From contig JAUCBJ010000046.1 in the NCBI GenBank assembly GCA_032718475.1, positions 1 through 57,611 on the forward strand: a stretch of DNA of 57,611 nucleotides. The letters are read 5' to 3'. The stretch is from Nemertoderma westbladi. Lineage: Eukaryota > Xenacoelomorpha > Nemertodermatida > Nemertodermatidae. The first letter of the stretch is position 1, and each line of letters opens with the position of its first letter. This document shows positions 31,610-43,607 of this stretch, in pieces. The notes below the pieces were generated by a model. The model searched no databases and was not told the DNA's origin. It worked only from the letters and a program-made list of their open reading frames with translations. The position numbers were made by a program, and so were the translations under genes.

Positions 31610-32645
31610 CAAACTAGACTGATATCTTTATGTGAGCTTTAGGCATATAAAAGGCATATGTCTTGCTTTCATTCCGAATTATTATCTAATTAATTAATAG
31701 GGCTATGGCAGTATTATTTGTTTTGTTCGCTTGATTAGGCATTATCGTTTCATTAATGGCTAGTTTTGAATCGTTCACAGTGTTTTGTAGAGTTCAATTC
31801 AATGCATGTACTTGTACAGTGCGGTCAAAAGAAAGAAGAGAAGCTTGTTGTTATTTTTGTTTCTTATTTGTTGTATATTAGATAGTAGTCAATTTATATG
31901 GGCCTATAACTATACACTAAAAAAAGTAAAAAGGAAACTTTGGTAAAGAAAATATCCGCTAATTTCTCCACCACGCGCGGAAAACAGAGCTAGGGTGTTT
32001 CACCATCCATCAAGGCAATAACCATTATTATCTCTATTTTTAATTTTTATATGGCTTTTAGTTATTATATTACTGGCAATATATAAATCCATAAGTCTAT
32101 TAATTACCATATCATTTAATTAATAACGTCATCATACCATACCATGTAATTCCTCGCAATTCTATTTCATTTAGAATTTACGTTTAATTTCACAAAATTT
32201 AACGATTCACCTGAAAATAATCATTGTAAGATATTATAAATAATATTTTTAATATTAATTATTTATTACATGGGAAAAAAGTATAACTTTTTTTTCACTA
32301 TTCTCGATATATGTTATTTACCGAGCTCAAGCGAGGTTAAAAAAGATCTGAGAGAATAATAACGAAAAAATTGTTCCATGTTTCTTCCCATGAAATTCGT
32401 CCAAAAAGTAACAATTTAAGAATAAAAGAGTTAGTCACCCATCTCTATCCTTTATCCTCCATTATAACATATTCTCGATACATCCAATGGGACGGAATAA
32501 ATATTATTAATATTTAATTGAGTTTAGTATAGACAACAACAAAACTCAACTCCACCGCACTGCCATAAAATAATTATCAGCAATTAATTAGGAACCGAAG
32601 GTTACTTTCTGTAAGAATTTGATGTAGTAATAGTATTATTGACTG
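31610..32645. other. Non-coding spacer between the two Harbinger genes
   Basis: AT-rich, no recognisable feature. Confidence 0.45.
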
Positions 32646-33616
32646 TTAATTAGTAAAGTGTGTATTTACTATGTGGTCTCTGTATGCAGCCCCTGAATTA
32701 AGATGGATGGGAAACTCCATTTCATCTTCATTCTCGAACAACTGCAAACCTTCTTCTTGGGGCACATTCTGACATCGATCAATAGCAATGTTGTGCAAAA
32801 CTGCGCAAGCTCCAATAATGTTAGGAACTCTATCCAACATTACCCGACATCCATCATACAGGACTCTGAAGCGCCTTTATTCCAAATTCCAATGGTTTGC
32901 TCAACAAGCACCCTTGTTTTCCTGTGTGCTTTGTTATAACGTTTCTGTGAAGCTGTTAGAGGATTGAGCACTGGGATCATCAACCAAGATCGACAATTGA
33001 TATCCGGAGTCTCAGAGAACGATTCCGGTGCAGTCTCCATTCTCAAAAGAATTCCATAATTCAGAATTTCGAAGCACCCACGAGTCGTGACAACTGCCGG
33101 GCCAACAAGCATTGCAATTCACAATCTTCATGTTGTGATCACATGCAATTTGTACGTTGATCGAGTAAAAATTTTTTCTGTTCATGAATGAATTGTCTAC
33201 ACTCCCGGAAATCCTGCAATTTCGAAAAATCCTGCTTGGGTTGTTTGTTTTGAAACAGCGCTCACAGGGAATTTGATGAATTCTGGAACTTTTTGGTTCA
33301 AAGCGCTGCTTACTTGGGCAACAATTCTTGACACGGAACTCTGGTGTACACCAATTGTATCGCATACACTTTGTTGCAACGAGTTTGATGCAAAGTATCT
33401 CAGTGCAATACAGAATTGTGTGATTTTTGGAATCGGACGATTCAACAATGTGCCATGATCATTTAATTCGGGATCTAAATGGTCGGTGATGTATTGAATG
33501 GTTTCACCATCAAAGCGATATTTTCTTAGCATTTCAGTGTCGTCAAATTCTAACAGAGGGTCGAGTATTGGTCTCACATAACGTGGACATTCATACAGAT
33601 CAACAACATCTGCCAT
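32646..33616 (-). pseudogene. HARBI1-like Harbinger transposase (broken)
   Basis: Minus strand. N-terminal helix-turn-helix part MADVVDLYECPRY ... FCIALRYFASNSLQQSVCDT, GVHQSSVSRIV and the segment ending AGFPGV; then a DDE nuclease: a first Asp in SVDN, the text [33 protein letters not shown] with the second Asp, a DSGY word preceded by TGA instead of a glycine codon, [29 protein letters not shown] with the Glu, and a C-terminal IGACAVLHNIAIDR. About 15-20 residues are missing after the first Asp, and three frameshifts plus the stop make it inactive. The usual product is about 350 residues, which fits the span. Confidence 0.85.
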
Positions 33617-35101
33617 ACTATATTAATAGTTGTGTGATCAACTGAAATAGTGTTCAATGTCAATTAACAGTTTTTCGACGATATATTTTAAAATTGAATG
33701 TGATATCAGCTTGAGAATAATGTAAAAATTTTGATTTGTGCATTATTAAAAAAAGGTTTATTATGAATTATTACTTGTTTGACAATATTTTGTCTATGTT
33801 ACTGACCAAAAAATCAAATACTTACCATTCGAAAGAGCATATGGGCATAATCAGAAATTCGTAACATTTTTTTGCGAAAAATTAAGATATTTGAATGGGA
33901 ATTTTTGGCTATTCGTGATTTTATTTGGATAAATTCCTTCGAAAAATGACCAAAATAACAGAATGTTAATACTGTTACAATACTAATATTAATACGTTAA
34001 CTATCAATACTATGTGTGGCAATCAGTTTTGAAAACTTGCTAAAATTCTGGCGCTTTCTTCATGTCCCTACCTTCCATAAATTGATCAAATTTTGAATTA
34101 AACAATATCATATTCCTGGTTTTTGTTTTCAAAATTTATTTTTTTAAGCTTAAGCAGATTTTATGGGCATTCGATTTCAGTTGAGTATTTTAATTATTCA
34201 AGGTAGAGGTTTCCTTAGAGTTTTCCTCTATCGATTCTTGTAGTTTTTGTTCAAAAATGTATGAACCGGTCAGAGATATAATTTCACGGCATAAACTAAA
34301 CGTGCTGTGAAATTTCACGGCATAACCTAAATGTGCCGTGAAATTTCACGGCATAAACTATACGTGCTGCGAAATTTCACGGCATAAACTAAACGTGCTG
34401 CGAAATTTCATGGCAAAACTAAACGTGCCGCGAAGTTTATTTCTTTATTAACTGTGTCTGTTGTGGGCCACCGTAATAAACAGCCTGTTATTTTAGAATT
34501 ATTATATTTTAAGCACTATAAGTTCAATAAAGTTTGAGATTTTGTGTGATAAAGGTATCAAATTATCTTTGTTCCTAACAGCAGCCATTAAATGATTATG
34601 CCCGATATTCGATATAGTGGTGGTAGCGAGCTGTTCCGATGACCATTATTGTAAATAGTTTTAACGTGAAATCGAAAGTTAATAGCGTGTTGGAAAGATG
34701 TTCTAAGCATTTTCTCAAAGATAAAGTATTATTTGACACGCTCGGCTCACCCATAATAATATATTGCACTAATATCAAACTTTTACAAAGTTCTTTTGCT
34801 AAGTTTTATGTATGGCTTACCGCTTACTCTACTTGCAGTATGTGTATATTGTACATTTACAGTACAATACAGTATAATGTCCACTCGTTACTCAACTTAA
34901 TTAACTACAGAATAGCAAATAGGCTGATTGTTTGGCTCGTAACTATTGGAAACATATTAGCAGCAGAAATTATAATATTAGACACCTATTACCTGTCTAA
35001 TATTTCTATTCTAATTAGGCTAGTCTAAAGTTGGTACAAAATAATTAGACTGAGCTGGTTCTAATTAGAACAGGTTACCTAGTTCAGACTAATTAGATCG
35101 C
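33617..35101. other. Right subterminal region of the Harbinger element
   Basis: No gene. The last 150 bp carry TCTAATTAG-type words also found at the left end. A short 31-bp array lies inside (34280-34440). Confidence 0.55.
34280..34440. repeat. 31-bp tandem repeat with a 20-bp palindrome per unit, about 5 copies
   Basis: Unit built on ATTTCACGGCATAAACTAAA + CGTGCTGTGAA. Where units join, one copy gives the perfect palindrome TGCCGTGAAATTTCACGGCA. Confidence 0.85.
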
Positions 35102-35120
35102 TTGGTGCATACCACCCCAG

Positions 35121-36905
35121 ATTCTAAAGAAACTGGAACACCAGTCGTGACGAAGTATTGTCTGAATTGGTAAATTACCTGCAGTGATGTCGCATCATGT
35201 CTATTTAGGTCCATCTAGTTAGGAAAGGGAATCCCGATAATCGATCTACATATATAAGATAAGTATGACCAGCGTGATAGAAGATATCGGTGGCAACTGC
35301 CTCAAATACACAAGATGGGAGGGGTCTCTTAATCATAGGCTCCTTGGGATTGCTTGGAAGTCGAAGTTAGCAATTCTCACATGATTGTACCATTTGTGTT
35401 AATTCATTATTAAGACCAGGCCAGTAAACTGTTTCTCTGGCTCTTCTTTTACTTCTTTCAATTTCTTGATGGGAAACATGTAGACGGTGTAGGACATCTA
35501 TCCGCTTGCTACGTGGGATAACTATTTGTCTACCAAATAGTATCAGGTTGTCATCTGTTGACAATTGGTACCAAATGTTCTTGAACAGTTGAACAAATGG
35601 GGTCAATGCCTCTTGGCATTCGAATCCTTCCTCTATAGTTATAGATTTAATCAGATTTTGATAGTCATAATAATCTCTTGCTGCTATCTTTAAATCTTCT
35701 TGGACAGGGTCTATGAGATGTTGGTCTTTTGGATCATCATCATCATCTGATATGATTTGGCTGGCACATGTTCTAATAATTATGTCCATGTTGCCATTAA
35801 TGTCATCATCATTTATCTGTGTAGATATGGATGTCACTGGAACATCTTTTGGAGAACGTGAAAGAGCATCTGGGATGCTATGATTGGAACCTTTTCTCCA
35901 AATTACAGTGAACTGGTAGGAGCTCAGTTTCATCTTTTAAGTCTGAATACGTGCATTTTCAACCATGTCCAAAGTATGTTTATTGAATATTGTTGTAAGT
36001 GGGCGATGATCCGTAATGAAAGTGTAATTTTGGTAGTCCAGCTAGATACAAGTGACACTTTTTAGTGCCCAACAATATTGCCAGAGCCTTTAGTTCTAGG
36101 ATAGCGTAACGAGATTCGGTTGCTGATAAAAATCGGGATCCACATTGAATCAGTTTCCATTGATCGTTTTGCTTCTGAAGTAAGGCAAATCCTAGACCGC
36201 GAGTTCGTGATGTCTCGGTTTGAAATACTGTTTCAGCAGTTGGATCATAATTCGCGAATATAGGAGTAGATTCCAATGCTCCCTTTACATTATCAAAGGT
36301 TGCTTGATGATTTACTGTCCATGTGAAAGTGTTACGAGTCTTAAGGAGATCTCGCAGAGGTGCAGTTAATCAGGTGGCGGTAGATCAGTGCAGTTAAGAG
36401 GGGTAGGGAAGTTTTTAATGGCTTCCACTTTTACTTGGTCAGCTTTAATTCCAGAACGTGATATTATGTAACCTGCAAATTTCACTTCTGGTAATGCAAA
36501 CTTGAACTTATCACGGTTCAATGCGATGCCGTGTTCTGCACAAAGTTCTAAAATAGTGCATACTCGATTTACATGATCTGGAAATAATTCATCATATGCA
36601 ATGATGTCATCAACGATTTTCTGGATATTTGAAATTCCAGAAAGAGCTAGGTCGCCGCGGAGACTGAAGCTGTCTCTTGTACTAATAAATCCCATAGGTG
36701 AACGAATAAATATGTAATGCCCCCAAGGAGTGATAAAGCATGTCATATCATGGCAATCCTTGTGCAATGGCATTTGCCAATACCCCCTTTCAGCATCCAG
36801 AACTGAAAAGTAATTGTTGTTGCCTGTAATTTCAGCTTCTGCATCACGTGGTGATTTTGTTGGATGCACGATTCGTTTTACTTGATTGTTCAAGTGTTTC
36901 AGTAT
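35121..36905 (-). pseudogene. Ty3/gypsy pol: reverse transcriptase, RNase H, integrase N-terminal half (broken)
   Basis: Minus strand, read from 36905 down. Reverse transcriptase with FSVLDAERGYWQMPL, TPWGHYIFIRSPMGF, a KIVDDIIAYDE active-site block (VDD), and KFAGYIISRSGI. RNase H with LGFALLQKQNDQWKLIQ, SRFLSATESRYAILELKAL. Then RKGSNHSIPDALSR and a zinc-binding HHCC-type domain (HRLHVSHQEIERSKRRARET, QSCENC), then the start of the integrase core with ATDIFYHAGHTYLIYVDRLS (first catalytic Asp). Several frameshifts and stops separate these blocks. It is cut at 35120 by the Harbinger element and at about 36905 by a LINE copy. Gag and LTRs were not found. Confidence 0.87.
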
Positions 36906-38585
36906 ACCAGAATATAATAACAGCCCACAAGGAATCAGCTAAGAGGCGTATCCCACAGAAGCCCAAACGAAAACAGTATGTGCCATGGCAAAACTCTGAG
37001 GTTACTTGTAAGAGAGAAGATCTTAAGATAGCCTACAAAGTTAAAACCGAACAACCAACAACAGAAAACATTAACAAGGTTGAGAAAGCTAAGGACGATC
37101 TTAAATTGGCCTATAACATCAGCCAGGAAAAGTACATACATGATAAAATTGAAGCAATTACAACTGCTCACATACAGCAACAATCAAGACTTACCTGGCA
37201 AACTGTAAATGAGGTATCTGGTCGGAAAAGTTGTGCAAAGGGGCGCCTCAAAGCCGATAGATCTGGAAAACGTGTTGGGAAGTGGAAAAATCTCTTCAGC
37301 AACTTGCTTGGGCAGCCACCAAACATCGAGGTCAGCCCTACAAGGAAAATATATGACAATACACTACCTATAGAAACAGGGGACTTCACACCTGCCGAAC
37401 TCCAAAGAAGCATTAAAAGCATGTCCAATAATAAAGCGAGTGGATTAGATGAAATCCCAGCGGAAGTATGGAAAACAGGAGTGCTAAACAGACCATTATT
37501 GAATGTTTGCAACCGGATGTTAAAAGGGGAAAAGCCACCACCAATTTGGACTAAAGGTCAACTAAGGCCTCTCCCCAAGGCTTGTGGTAGCTGCCAAAAT
37601 ATACAATAAAATGATTCTATATAGGATTAGACCTCACATAGAGAAACTACTGCGTAAGAGCCAAAACGGATTTTGACCAAGTAGATCAACAATAGCTCAG
37701 ATACTTGCACTACGGAGACTGTTGAATGAATTAAGTCGAAGAATCTCCCCGCAGTCATGACTTTTGTGGACTTCAAGAAGGCATTCGACTCCATCCATAG
37801 AGGCAAAATGCTTGAAATCCTAAGAGCTTATGGAATACCAGAAGTAATTGTTGCTGGCATTGGATTGTTATATTGTGACACAAAAGCGCAGGTACTCTCA
37901 CCAGATGGTGAAACTGAGTTTTTCTCAATCCTGGCTGGGGTACTGCAAGGTGATACATTAGCACCATTACTATTTGTAATTGTGCTGGATTACGCAATGA
38001 GGACAGCCACAAAGGGTGAAGACCTGGAAGAAGTACGCAGACGCAGAAGTAGTAGATATCCGGCAACTACAATCCGGCAATTTACAGTCACAGACACCGA
38101 CTTTGCAGATGACATCGCCCTGCTCTCTAATACCCTAGCAGATGCACAGCTTCTACTAAATAAAGTGGAGAGGGCTGCTAAGGAGGTTGGATTGCATATA
38201 AATGCTACCAAGACCGAATTCATGACCTTTAATGTGGATGGAAACTTGACAACCATTAATAGTAATCAACTAAGGAAGGTTGACGACTTCCAGTACCAGG
38301 ATCATGGATAGAGAGTAGCAAAAAGGACATAGAAGTTAGGAAAGCAAAGGCTTGGGTAGCTCTATCAAAAATGGATACCATCTGGAAATCAGATCTCTCC
38401 AGGCACCTGAAGACTAAGTTTTTTCGAGCCACAGTGGAAAGTGTATTTTTATACGGGGGTGAGACCTGGACACTGACTAAATCACTTGAACAACGAATTG
38501 ATGGTTGCTACACAAGACTACTAAGGGCAGCCCTAAACATCAGCTGGAGACAACACATGACAAACGCCGAGCTTTATGGTACAAT
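36906..38585 (+). pseudogene. Non-LTR (LINE) reverse transcriptase, copy A, 5'-truncated
   Basis: Encodes the linker and reverse transcriptase: LTWQTVNEVSGRKSC, FTPAELQRSIKSMSNNKASG, LDEIPAEVW, then after a frameshift FVDFKKAFDSIHRGKML, LAGVLQGDTLAPLLF, DFADDIALLS (FADD active site) and the C-terminal KTKFFRATVESVFLYGGETW. It begins at the break in the gypsy gene and ends abruptly after NAELYG, where a 17-bp tandem array takes over. Same family as the copy at 40327-43607 but clearly diverged from it. Confidence 0.85.
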
Positions 38586-39047
38586 ACCACCTGTACTATA
38601 CTTTCTGCTGTACTATACATTCCGCTATACTATACTTTACGCTGTACTATACTTTCCACTGTACTATACTTTCCGCTGTACTATACTTTCCACTGTACTA
38701 TATTTTCCGCTGTACTATTCTTTCGGCTGTACTATACTTTCCGCTGTACTATACGTTCCGCTGTACTATACTTTCCACTGTACTATACTTTCCACTGTAC
38801 TATTCTTTCCGCTGTACTATACTTTCCGCTGTACTATTCTTTCTGCTGTACTATACTTTCTGCTGTACTATACTTTCCGCTGTACTATATTTTCCGCTGT
38901 ACTATTCTTTCAGCTGTACTATACTTTCCGCTGTACTATACGTTCTGCAGTACTATACTTTCCACTGTACTATACTTTCCGCTGTACTATACGTTCTGCA
39001 GTACTATACTTTCCACTGTACTATACTTTCCGCTGTACTATATTTTG
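38586..39047. repeat. 17-bp minisatellite, about 27 copies
   Basis: Unit CTGTACTATACTTTCCG with variants (TTCTTTCC, ACGTTCCG). All three plus frames stay open because no unit contains a stop in any phase; I treat the resulting peptides as accidental. It starts exactly where the LINE copy A coding sequence breaks off. Confidence 0.95.
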
Positions 39048-39880
39048 ACTTTGAGGGAATTGGTTTGTTATTTTGGTTAGGGTTAGTTGGTGGGGCCTCA
39101 ACCGTAATTAAAAATGCCATTGTTAGGTAACCCTAAACAGTTATGACCCTAACTTAGAAATCTGGTATTCCCCTGAATGTCATAAAATTTGCAAAACTTC
39201 CTACAAGCAGAAATTATAGCCATTTACAAAAAATCTTCCTAGTGGTGAGTACCCCCTATCCTTGGGTAGGACCACCATCGGGCTTCGCCCTCTTATTTTT
39301 TCTTCCCGCGGATTTCATAACCGGTAAAACACAATAACACAATAATACTGTCTACAGTAGGTGAATAACAGTGTAACTTCCCATAGCCATTGTCTAGTTA
39401 TTTTCTTAGATCTTTATCAACACTCGTTCTTTCCTGAGACATTTTCCTGGCCGTTAATAATAGGGTTGTAGTAAATATACCCACAGCCGCTGCACTGCCC
39501 TACCACACCATCGTGTAACACAGAACGCCACATTGATTAAATTCGTGAATGTTTAATTACTCATTAAGTTGAAAGGATCAAGAACAACATAAAATGGTTA
39601 TTGGACTTACACTTACAGTAAAGTTATAAGGAAATGATGACAAATGAGGATGGAAGTGTTACAATTGATAATGGATACACATGATGTTCGTTTGGTCCCC
39701 TATTTCCGTTTCATTTTAAATCCATCCTGGAATATAGTGTCTTAATTCAGGTACTTGGACATCCATCCCACACCCCCCATAGAAAAAATAAATAAAAAAT
39801 GTTTCTGAAATTTAATTCCCCTTTACTATAGGTGGGTCAGCTCTTTCATATTTCCATTTTCAATTTTAGCCGTTGATTTT
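39048..39880. other. Non-coding, nothing recognised
   Basis: No gene or array seen. A GGGCTTCGCCC hairpin sits at 39280-39290. Confidence 0.4.
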
Positions 39881-40326
39881 CTTTCACCAGTCACACATGT
39901 ATTATTTTCATTTTTGTATTATTTATTCAAGGTCAGGTCAGGTATTCTAGGTCATTGATCAAGAAAACTTGCCACCTCCATGCAGCATAAAGGAGGTGCC
40001 ACCTGTAGCTGCATAGACCCTCTTACTAGGGCAAATCTGGTCCTGTAACTAGGACCCCCTTCGTTCTGGGATAAGGACGCCCTTGGTCCTGGATTAAGGA
40101 CCCATATACTTGGCTGCAGGGGTATATGGCCTGACCAGGCAGATGGTGATCTACCAATGGCTGGTTAGGAGTAGAGTGTTCTCATGTCCACTCTGAGGGC
40201 ACTTCACTGCGACCTGCACCTGGCAGCAAGGGTACAGGGCATGACCCAGCAGATGAGCTGCAACAGCCAATGGTGGGTCATGTACGCCAGAGTAGATATG
40301 GGTGATGGGCCTCATATCTGACTCCA
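39881..40326. other. Probable 5' untranslated region of LINE copy B
   Basis: Two diverged copies of a segment containing GGCCTGACCAGGCAGATG / GGCATGACCCAGCAGATG followed by CCAATGG (near 40127 and 40237) precede the LINE reading frame, as in LINE 5' regions built of tandem repeats. Confidence 0.45.
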
Positions 40327-43300
40327 TTGCGACACCCACCCTGTGGAATGGCAAACCAGGGTGTGGTATTTGCCCCGAGAGCTGACTCGGCAAAAAAGCA
40401 CCCCCCAACCCCCACTATGGATTACATTAGCAATGCGGAGGTCCGGCCACTAGAGGCCAGTGGAATTACCGGACACAATCAGCCTCACAGGCGTCAGTTA
40501 ACACCTGACCGGCTGCCTGTCTCACCCCCTACTGGAGAGAGAGCAGCCAACAATTCTTTGAGTCACTTTCCTGATGAGCTTTCTGGTCCAAACCCTGGGT
40601 CACCAGGGAGGCCAGATTGTGATGGGGAGAGGGATTCTGGAGTTGGAGGCTACTCTCATGTTCCACCCCGACCAACAAAGCCATTGGTGAATCTGAGGCA
40701 AGTCACTAGACTAGCCTCAGCAAACACCCTAACACTCGGGTCCCCAATGCGACAAGGTGAGCTGACTGCCTTGGCAGATAAGCTTTCTCTTAGCGCAGTG
40801 GGTGTTCAAGAGCACCGAATGCAGACTGGACAGACTGATGAGGTTCTGATTAAGGACATGGGGGGCGGTTGGCGACTCGCCCTCGCGTCAGCAGATGATA
40901 GTGGCAATGGTGGAATTGGTCCATTGATGAATCCAACTGCACATGCAGCATTGGACAAAATAGACCAAATCTCTAACCGCATCATCCGTTGCCACTTCTC
41001 ATGTTCTGGAAGACTGGCTAAGAAGTTTCCTAAGGTGGTTCTGATTGTGTGCTACTCTCCAACTAGTGTTGCCCCTGTAGAGGAGGTGGAAAATTTCTAC
41101 CACAATCTACAACCAGCAACTGATGGAGTGGATCAGCATGCATTCTTAACATTCCTGGGAGACTTTAATGCAAGTCTGCATCAATCACCTACATCGCCCT
41201 GGGTCTATAGCAATAGTGTTAACCGAAATTCTGTCCATCTTCAGGATTTTATCTCTGGAAATGGATTGTTTTCGGCTGGAACCCAGTTCAAGAAGCGAAC
41301 TGGAAAGCTATGGACTCATAGTGGACCCAGTGGTCACAAGTCCCAGATAGACCATATTCTGTTTCGTAAGAAATACAGGAGCTCTATACAAGACTGTAAT
41401 GCATTTACACTTCGACCCTTCTCCAGTGATCACCGCCTTATTGTGGCCAAGGTAAGACTTAGTCTGCGTGCTAGCAGAACAACGAAATCTGCCTTGCCAC
41501 GGCATGACTGGTCCTCTCTGTTGCAACAGCCAAGTGTGAGATCCAGCTTCACACTACAGCTGAGCAACAGGTATGAGGCTCTTGCCTCTGAGGCGGCAGA
41601 TCACTGTGAGGGCTATACTGCCTTTACAGAAGCAGTTAAGTTAGCAGCTGCAGAAACAGTTCCTGTATACCCTCGAAACAGGAAAAGGGCCCCCTGGACT
41701 GACAACAAAATTCAGAAGTGCCGAAATGACCTTCATAAGGCGCAGAAAGAGTCCCGACTCAAACAGACTACAGCGGCCAAGAATGCAGTTAAAGCTGCAT
41801 CTAGGTCCCTGAACAGGCAGTACTCTGTTAATCTACAGGAGCTAATAAACCAACAGGTTGATGCCATCAATGATGCTGACGACAGCAGGCAATCATCCCA
41901 GGCATGGAAATCGATCAATCTGCTTACTGGGCGGAAAAGCTAACCAACCATCAAGGTTAAGGCTGAATCACCAGCCGATCGCCTCAATGGTTGGAAAGCC
42001 CACTTTGAAAAGCTCCTCAATAATGACAGGGTATTGCCTGATAACTTTATAGAAGTAAAAGTGTCTGAGTCTGTACTCCCAGATATTCCCATTGGCGATA
42101 TCTCCTTTGCAGAAGTGAAGGCTGCTGCAAAGAACATTAAGACCAATCGTGCCAGTGGAGTAGATGGTGTTCCCCCTGAGGTCTTTAAAATACCTGAGTG
42201 TTTAAAGCTCATCTATCCCATCATAGTAGACATGTACCGTACAACAAGAGTCCCACAAGAAATGAAAACAAATAAGTTGGTGCCAGTTCCCAAGAAGGGC
42301 AACCTAACACTCTATGGTTCTTTTCGGGGAATCTCATTGATCTCGATTGCTGCAAAACTATACAATAGAATTCTATTAAATCGCATCAGGGATCCCATTG
42401 AGAGACTGCTACGTGGAAATCAGAATGGGTTCCGTAAAGGTCGTGGGACCATGGAGCCCATTTTGGCACTTAGAAGGATAATTGAAGAGTTATCAAAAAA
42501 GAAAGACAGGCATCTGGCTGTTATCTTTGTTGACTTCTTCAAGGCCTTTGATTCAGTCTCTCGCTCACGTATGTTCAGCATACTTTCATTATATGGGATT
42601 CCTGATGAAATTATTGCAGCAATCAGATCAGTATACGATGGTTCGACAACATTTGTGTCTACTGTTGATGGTGACACAGAACCATTTGAAGTGTTATGGG
42701 GCGTCCTCCAAGGAGACACACTTGCACCATTCTTGTTCATTATTGTGGTTGACTATGTTCTACGCATGTCCTTAGATCATCATAATGATGATGGGGTGAT
42801 GATAACTCCACCTACTGGCTCCAGAAGTCGAGGAAATCCTGCCGAGTACCTAACTGATCTAGACTTTGCTGATGACTTAGGAGTACTCTCAGAATCATTA
42901 GAGGGAGCCCAGCGGCTCCTCAGCTCATTAGAACATGCTGCTTCTAGTGTTGGTCTTTTTATTAACTCCAGAAAGACCAAAATTCTGACAGTTAACTTTG
43001 AAAGTCCTCAGCAAGTCTCTGATCGGATGAGCATAAGCTCAAAGGATGGTATGCCTGAGCATGTGGACGACTTCTGTTACCTGGGATCATGGATCCGGAA
43101 GTCAGGTGAGGACCTTCGAATGCGTAAGGGAAAGGCATGGGCAGCCTTGAATATGAAACTTAAGGTCCGATTATTCAGAGCAGCAGTAGTTCCAGTACTC
43201 CTCTACGGGAGTCCATGCTGGGCTCTAACTGCTGAGGACACCAAATCTCTGGATGGCACATTCACAAGAATGCTACGCGGGTACATTGTGTCAAGTACAA

Positions 43301-43607
43301 TGCACACATCTCCAACCAGACACTATATAACATTGGAGGTGTCTCATTGGTTCCCCCAAGCTTGACACTAGAACAAAATCGCCTCCGCTTTGCAGGACAT
43401 TGCTTTCGCCGTGAGGACCAGCCAGTGCATAATCTTGTACTTTGGCAGCCTCATGGAGTGAATAAGCATGGTGGACAGCCCATGACTTTCTTGAGACGCA
43501 TCTTAAAGGACACTGGCCTTAAAGATGCGGATGATCTAGCAAATGTCATGGGTGATAGGGAGTTGTGGCGGTGCAATTTTGTTGACAAGCCGGCACAGCA
43601 TTCTTAA
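40327..43607 (+). pseudogene. Non-LTR (LINE) retrotransposon ORF, copy B, nearly intact
   Basis: An apurinic-type endonuclease comes first (GVQEHRM, FLGDFNASL, SSDHRLIVAKV), then a lysine-rich linker, then the reverse transcriptase (NRASGVDGVPPEVFK, FVDFFKAFDSVSRSRMF, GVLQGDTLAPFLF, LDFADDLGVLSE with the FADD active site) and a C-terminal RLRFAGHCFRRED ... LRRILKDTGL. Only two defects are visible: a single in-frame TAA at 41941-41943, after TGRKS, and a frameshift near 43290 before the C-terminal segment. Otherwise the frame runs from 40327 (or ATG 40417) to 43605. The protein nicks DNA and copies its own RNA into the nick. Clade not certain; RTE-like is my guess. Confidence 0.88.

Larger units (their letters stand above)
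23486..35117. mobile_element. PIF/Harbinger DNA transposon, 11.6 kb, inserted in the gypsy integrase
   Basis: The left terminus GGGTGATATGCACCAA (23486-23501) and right terminus, reversed, GGGTGGTATGCACCAA (35117-35102) are inverted repeats with one mismatch. CAG flanks both (23483-23485, 35118-35120), the 3-bp duplication expected of Harbinger. Removing the element with one CAG brings the two integrase halves back into one frame, so the ends are exact. Both subterminal regions are rich in TCTAATTAG words. Inside are a HARBI1-type transposase (minus, broken), a Myb-like gene (plus, broken), an intact-looking spliced gene (minus) and nested insertions. The element is probably immobile now unless helped in trans. 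Confidence 0.88.

Noticed and set aside
38371-39130. Three overlapping 180-225-codon plus-strand frames rich in Leu/Tyr/Thr
   Set aside because: The 17-bp array read in three phases; only the first 70 codons of one frame are real LINE sequence.
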